Shown here one piece after another: positions 22,475 through 26,667 of a DNA stretch of 26,667 nt. Location of the stretch: the NCBI GenBank assembly GCA_025449115.1, contig JAHLKC010000262.1:1-26667 (forward strand), written 5' to 3'. Each line of letters starts with the position of its first letter. Position 1 is the stretch's first letter. The notes under the pieces were generated by a model. That model made no database searches, was not told the DNA's origin, and worked only from the letters and a program-made list of their open reading frames with translations. Both the position numbers and the translations under genes were made by a program. This DNA comes from Chytridium lagenaria (taxonomy: Eukaryota; Chytridiomycota; Chytridiomycetes; Chytridiales; Chytridiaceae).

Positions 22475-22611
22475 TGACGCGTAAATATACGCGTCGACGC
22501 GGGATATAACGGAACTCAACGGACTTAGACGGAATGTCCTTATGAGCCATAGGCCATGTGAATAATGTAATTCTTCACATTCTCCCGTTTTTAAGAAAAG
22601 ACTTACGTAAG
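22475..22611. other. Cluster of short perfect palindromes
   Basis: Within 137 nt there are: GACGCGTA and TACGCGTC with a 4-nt loop (22476-22495, holding two ACGCGT hexamers); ATGTGAA and TTCACAT (22556-22580); and CTTACGTAAG (22602-22611). All lie just downstream (minus strand) of the decayed endonuclease gene. Confidence 0.55.
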
Positions 22612-22853
22612 AAAAGTCTAACTTAGTTGTCAGAAGTATAAGAACTATCTGTAAATATATCAGAGCTTGCATTATCGGCAAGTCTATAAGGCCAAGTATT
22701 GGCAAGGTTATATAATTGTTACCGTCTAGCATTTCTACAGCTAAAGGTACTTAGGAATATTGTTTGCACTGCTATCATTTGCAGAAGGCCCGGGGTTTTT
22801 TGGGGCTTTGTGCGGTGGCTCCTGATCAAGTAGGTCAAGTGCTGGCAATGAGA

Positions 22854-24227
22854 TCATGTTACATAATCATTGTGGTGAGCATCGCTGTGCTCTAAGACCA
22901 ATACAACCATTTCATGGTCAGTCAGTGACGCCACAAAATGGTGGTTGACATTCCATTTGCAAGGAATTCGTTTATCTACAAAGGCGTAGTCTATTCTCCA
23001 AACAGCTTATAGAATTCTGTTGGATCATGCCAAGTATATCCTGGCGTATGCGATGGCTATGACGAAATCCATCCTTAAAACCTAAGTTAATGAATGAGCT
23101 AAGCCAGTAGCGTTCATCATTGCGGAATCCAGAGTATCCATAAAATCTGGATGGTTCGCGAACATCAATTGCTTTGTGAGCAATGTTGAAATCTCCTACA
23201 ACAATTGTATTTGACTGAGCTTTGAGACTCTTTACAAAAGTATGTAGTCGTTCCAGGAACTTCATTTGTATTCCTGTCTGTGATCATGCCTCGTGCCATT
23301 TGGCGCATAGACATTCACTATATTCATACCTAAAAGGCAGAGTGTAAGGCACCGTCCTCTTCAACAAAGTCGTCAAAGTCAGTGCGCATCATATGAGTCC
23401 CACATATTACTGAAAGTACGGGGATATCTTCGCGGACCATGGTCATAACACCATTGTGTCCATTTCTTTTGTCGTCAGCATACATCTTCCATCCGCGGAC
23501 GGACTTCAGTTGTTGCCAAAACTTTTCATGACCATCGCCGACCATAGTCTCTTGGAAGCAGGCGATGTCACATTCCATTTCATCCAAATATTTAGCAAAG
23601 AACTCTGCTCTATTGGATTCATCACCTTCAATTCTCTTTGCAAAGTGTTTCTTAACAAGAGCTTGAAGGCTGTTCACATTCCAACTTATAATCTTCAACT
23701 TGGAAGAGCGGAATGGTGTGCGTATATCATCAATGGGATATAACTTTTTCATTGACTCTGGTGGAAGTCATGGATCATACGAGAAGGAACATCAGGCAGG
23801 GCCGTCGTTCTCTCAACGCCATATATCTCGCGTAGAGATGGGGTGAGTCTGAGGTTGTCCTCTTTTCATTGAGGGGTGAGAATAGCTCACGTATCTCAAG
23901 TATCTCATAGGCATAAAAACCACTTAGAGATTTTGGACCAGTGTCAGGCACTGGGTAGTTTACAGCATCTGGTGGTATACCAGCACTAACTGTTATGACG
24001 TGGGTGATCTGTCCAGGTATGTGCCTAGGTCGCGAGAGGAGTTGACCTCAGGATCAGGCACCTGGCAAATCCAGAATCGGGTAGTTCCTGTGAACTCCCG
24101 TTTTTGATATTCAAAAAGTCTATGACTTTATCCTAACAAAGACATTATCAATGAGCTGTTCAGGGAAGATAACTTCACTGGAAAGCAATGGTCGATCAGA
24201 TCCAAACTCCCGTTTTTGGAAAGACAT
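22854..24227 (-). pseudogene. PUA/ASCH-like domain fused to AP-endonuclease (ExoIII/EEP) domain, frame-broken
   Basis: Starts at the ATG at 24227 (MSFQKREFGSDRPLLSSEVI). The first part, down to about 23760, has features of an ASCH/PUA-type domain: PEQLIDNVFVRIKS, RLFEYQKREFTGTTRFWICQ, ITHVITVSAGIPPD and SGFYAYEILEIRELFSPL. The second part is a complete exonuclease III-type fold. It contains ISWNVN, CFQET with the metal-binding Glu near 23551, GMNIVNVYAPNGT, VVGDFNIAHKAIDV, RIDYAFVDKR and the final TDHEM with the catalytic Asp-His pair near 22912. Frame slips lie near 24120, 24030, 23850, 23755, 23266, 23051 and 22996, mostly one missing base. A possible 23-nt intron lies at 23330-23352. The nuclease part is secure; the N-terminal domain call is moderate. 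Read literally it makes no full product. Confidence 0.62.
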
Positions 24228-24312
24228 GGGCGGGTGGGGGTTTAGAATGAATGCTCCTTTGCTTTGAGGTTTGAAGCCACAAATGGTCAACATCGTCGAG
24301 ATGAGGCTTCAT

Positions 24313-24564
24313 TCAGGACGAGCGACTTCTCGTCATCCTAGCATCCGGAAATATGGATGATTTTAAGCCTAGTTTCGGCAAAGGACAGTTGTAAGTTGAC
24401 AAAGTGTTGTCAAGGTGTTTGTCATCAGCGCTGTCGTGAAGAAGAAGCGTTGAATGAGTTGTATCCAGGTTTTCACTAGGGAACGGCGTTGTTGTGATAG
24501 ACTCCACGTAATTTAAATTGCATCTACATAGGCGACTCGAAGCCCATGGATGCGGTAAGAGCAA
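24313..24564 (-). other. Open frame upstream of the endonuclease fusion, doubtful
   Basis: 83-codon frame between the endonuclease fusion and the hypothetical gene to its right. Composition is Ser/Leu/Asp-rich with no motif. It could be leader sequence or chance; not supported as a gene. Confidence 0.15.
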
Positions 24565-24612
24565 AGGGAATCTCCTAATAGGGAAATTTGCCCTTGCAAG
24601 TTTATGAAAACG

Positions 24613-26242
24613 TTAACGGGTAGTTAACGTCTGCATGGTTGTATCATCGAGTTTTGGAGGGGGAGATGGATTGCGCCAAATGGCGTGTTTGTCTCCCGAC
24701 TCTAGCACTCGTAGTGTATTTTTGAAGTCAATAAATTTCTTCTTCAAAATCTTGATACCATAACACGACGTAGGTAAGAAGAGGAAAGAAATCTATTATT
24801 TCTAATTATGTTCTATCACTACAGAGAGGAGAAAGAACTAAGGTAAGAGGAATGGTTCCATCATTACATTGCTCATTTAAGAGGTGGCATCAAGGACAAG
24901 GTCCCGAAGAGTAGGAGAAGGTGAGCGGGGTGGAGTGATGAGGGACGAACAGCATCATCAACTTCAATCAGCTCACCATCATTAACAGGGCTTGGCTCAT
25001 CAACACCGACGGGGAGAGCTGTAGCGGCTGCGGGGTCCGCAGAGGAAGCGTTGGAACCCATGGTGAGTACTTTAGGTGCATGACCATCAACTAAAGGAGT
25101 ATTCTTTCCCACATCAGCGTCAACACTCCTGAGAAGGGGGAGAGGAGGTCTGCTGGAAGGGGTGGAAGAGCCAGAACGAAGCTCACGGTACTGAAGAAGG
25201 GTGAGCTTCTTAGTGATTCCTTCAACATCCGACGTCAGATGCTTTGTGTTTGCTAACCCATAGACTCTAGGGCGTGACAATGGATGACGGGGTGCTCTAC
25301 GGCGAGAAGCAAGAGCAACTGGAGCCACCTGACGGGGGTCGGTGTGGTCATCGTCATCACTGGCAGAGCCCACAGAGGAAGTGGTGGTGTCGGTGAGAGA
25401 ATCACCATCAACCGAGGAGAGGCTGGTAAGTGGGAGTTGTTCCTTCCCAACGTTGTTGAGGGGATGGTTCAGGGGAAGACGGACCTGACTTCTCTGTTTC
25501 AGCAGAGCCCGGGGAGCTGGTACTGAAGGGACCAAAGGGACCGGAGGAGGTGCAGGGGCGAGGATGGATGCCGACGTGAGGTGAGTCGATCACGCATCTC
25601 TTTCACCTTCATCTGACTGTTCACCAAGCAGCTGGTGAGGTCGTGCCGTACAGCTACAAGTGCTGCATCGGTGTATTCCGTCTCAGCGTCGAGCTGGCGG
25701 ATATTAAAAGCACCACAGCCCATGAGCATAGCAAGTTCGTTGGTAGAGTCGACTAACATGTCTCGAACTCCATTAATTGTTTTGTATAGGCGCTTGCGAC
25801 GTTCGTCCACAAGAGAGGTGAGAGACTCTAGTCTCTCGTTACGGTAAGCAACGTTACTTTTGAGTCGTCCCTCATTAACAGTAACTTCAACACCTAGGTC
25901 TCCAAGGCGCTGAACGAGATGGAAGACCAAGTCGATGTTGTAGCGGTTGCTACCAAGTGTCCGCTCAGTTTTGGGGTAGCTGTTGGAGCAGGAGCGGCCA
26001 TGCTCGGCGTCATCAGCAGGATTGAAGCATGCTGGTGGAGTAAGAGGTGCAGGAGGTACACGACGGCGCCTAGTGATGAGTATGCGGGGGTCAAGGGAGC
26101 CCTCAGCACGCTGGCGGATGGCTTGGTCGCGATGAACCCCAAGCAATTCTTCAAAGGAGGTGGGATCCTTGGATTTGGGGAACAGGAAGACCTCGTCCCA
26201 TTCGACTACATCAGGTAAGGGTTCTTTCCCTTTGTTTGTCAT
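24613..26242 (-). CDS. Unrecognised protein: helical N-terminal half, Pro/Ser-rich C-terminal half
   Basis: Start taken at the ATG at 26242 (MTNKGKEPLPDVVEWDEVFL); the frame is open further upstream to 26323. The first half is charged and helical, with a likely coiled coil around NERLESLTSLVDERRKRLYK and VKEMRDRLTS. Near 25570 the frame shifts by one into a Pro/Ser/Asp-rich region that includes an acidic patch (SDDDDHTD) and runs to a stop at 24873. A possible last exon, ILKKKFIDFKNTLRVLES onward with stop at 24613-24615, follows a plausible acceptor near 24750. No catalytic motif is visible, and nothing identifies it as a gag or transposase, though its setting among repeats makes a mobile-element origin possible. 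Confidence 0.42.
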
Positions 26243-26323
26243 ATGCTCAGAGGAGCGGGTTCGAAGCCAGTATAGGTAAGTAAGTGCATTGCAACAGAAG
26301 GCATCGTGCCGTTTAGCGTACAC

Positions 26324-26667
26324 TTACTTGTAGTAGTTTAAAAAATAAACTAGTTGTCAAAGTTATTTTGTTTATTTTGTTTAATTATATGTAAATCATT
26401 ATTGCCGCATAGGGCATATAATAAAAACAGTTTGTTTATAAACATTTTCGATTATAATCTTGTTGAAATCCTACGATGCCGCGTTGATAAGCATAAAGCT
26501 TTTTACAGCGTCGTCGTAGGATAAGTTTTGATTGAGATCCCACCGCACCATCACTCGCTGCAGACTCTAGTCTAGCGAGGTGGTGGGACAGGTCACTTTT
26601 TGCAAAAAATGAATTGGTCAAGATTTATTTTTCGCGAAATTTGGTGAAGTCCAAACTTCGTTAACAA
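26324..26667. other. AT-rich right edge with two imperfect inverted repeats
   Basis: AT-rich from 26336 to 26450. It is followed by inverted repeat TCCTACGATGCCGC / GCGTCGTCGTAGGA (26469-26482 and 26508-26521) and a second pair around ATCCCACCGCACC / GGTGGTGGGAC (about 26537-26589). A 61-codon minus-strand frame without ATG (26436-26621) covers the same stretch and has a protein-like, basic composition (SKLILRRRCKKLYAYQRG), so it might be an exon of a gene outside the window. Confidence 0.35.

Larger units (their letters stand above)
20039..22853. other. Gene-poor, repeat-rich region
   Basis: About 2.8 kb without a supportable gene. Contents: scattered short ORFs of mixed frame (20043-20700); a very T-rich tract (20710-20965) with TTTA-type low complexity; a direct repeat CTGTCTTGTCTAG (about 21173 and 21211); a GC-rich hairpin (21669-21697); and an AT-rich block with TATATATAAAA near 22432 and several short palindromes (22475-22611). 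The mix of low complexity, hairpins and broken frames suggests old mobile-element debris, but no transposase, integrase or reverse-transcriptase motif was seen. Confidence 0.45.

Noticed and set aside
22583..24218. Three minus-strand copies of AAAACGGGAG (near 22590, 24100, 24212) as polypurine tracts
   Set aside because: The two copies near 24.1-24.2 kb encode the repeated peptide QKREF inside the endonuclease fusion, so the motif is explained by coding sequence there.
24740..24760. TGGTATCAAGATT on the minus strand, like a tRNA-Met primer-binding site of an LTR retrotransposon
   Set aside because: Only about eight bases match, no LTR pair was found on either side, and the sequence fits better as a splice acceptor followed by coding sequence.
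26250..26275. GGTTCGAAGCC, matching a tRNA/SINE B-box
   Set aside because: The flanks do not form a T-arm stem and no A-box or acceptor stem was found.

Overview
The window looks like a stretch of a compact nuclear genome from a fungus, most likely an early-diverging, zoospore-forming (chytrid-like) one. The evidence is dense multi-exon genes with short GT-AG introns (mostly 38-90 nt), a fungal-type O-acetylhomoserine sulfhydrylase, a centrosomal PACT-domain protein, an FGFR1OP2/SIKE-like coiled-coil protein and a mitochondrial Ind1-type ATPase. The taxonomic placement is inference from gene content. No tRNA, rRNA, CRISPR or bacterial-type operon was recognised. Exons were assigned by hand from frame, splice sites and family motifs.

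Layout. 1-2082 (+): coiled-coil protein ending in a PACT domain. 2310-3072 (-): a possible short terminal exon, then a small secreted peptide gene with a clear TATA box. 3471-6155: two membrane-anchored SET-domain paralogs, tail to tail. 6159-6600 (+): small unrecognised gene. 6700-7238 (-): possible basic protein gene. 7194-7808 (+) and 7809-8883 (-): FGFR1OP2-like gene and IND1, convergent with directly abutting stop codons. 9120-12560: a tandem duplication of about 1.7 kb, each copy carrying an R-SNARE (VAMP-like) gene on the minus strand. 13360-14268 (+): a third, divergent R-SNARE-like gene. 14914-16142 (-): Avo2-like ankyrin protein. 16413-18431 (+): MET17, fully intact. 18822-20038 (-): F-box plus ankyrin-like protein. 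20039-26667: gene-poor and repeat-rich, holding a decayed fusion of a PUA/ASCH-like domain with an AP-endonuclease domain (22854-24227, -) and an unrecognised protein (24613-26242, -).

Many otherwise convincing genes need one or more single-base corrections to read through, while MET17 and the Avo2-like gene need none. This could be real decay or uncorrected one-base errors in the assembly, and the sequence alone cannot decide. It limits every protein length given here. The functional themes are membrane fusion (three R-SNAREs), lysine methylation at a membrane (two SET proteins), Fe-S delivery to complex I (IND1), sulfur assimilation (MET17) and centrosome or STRIPAK-type scaffolding. They are not an operon and need not act together.
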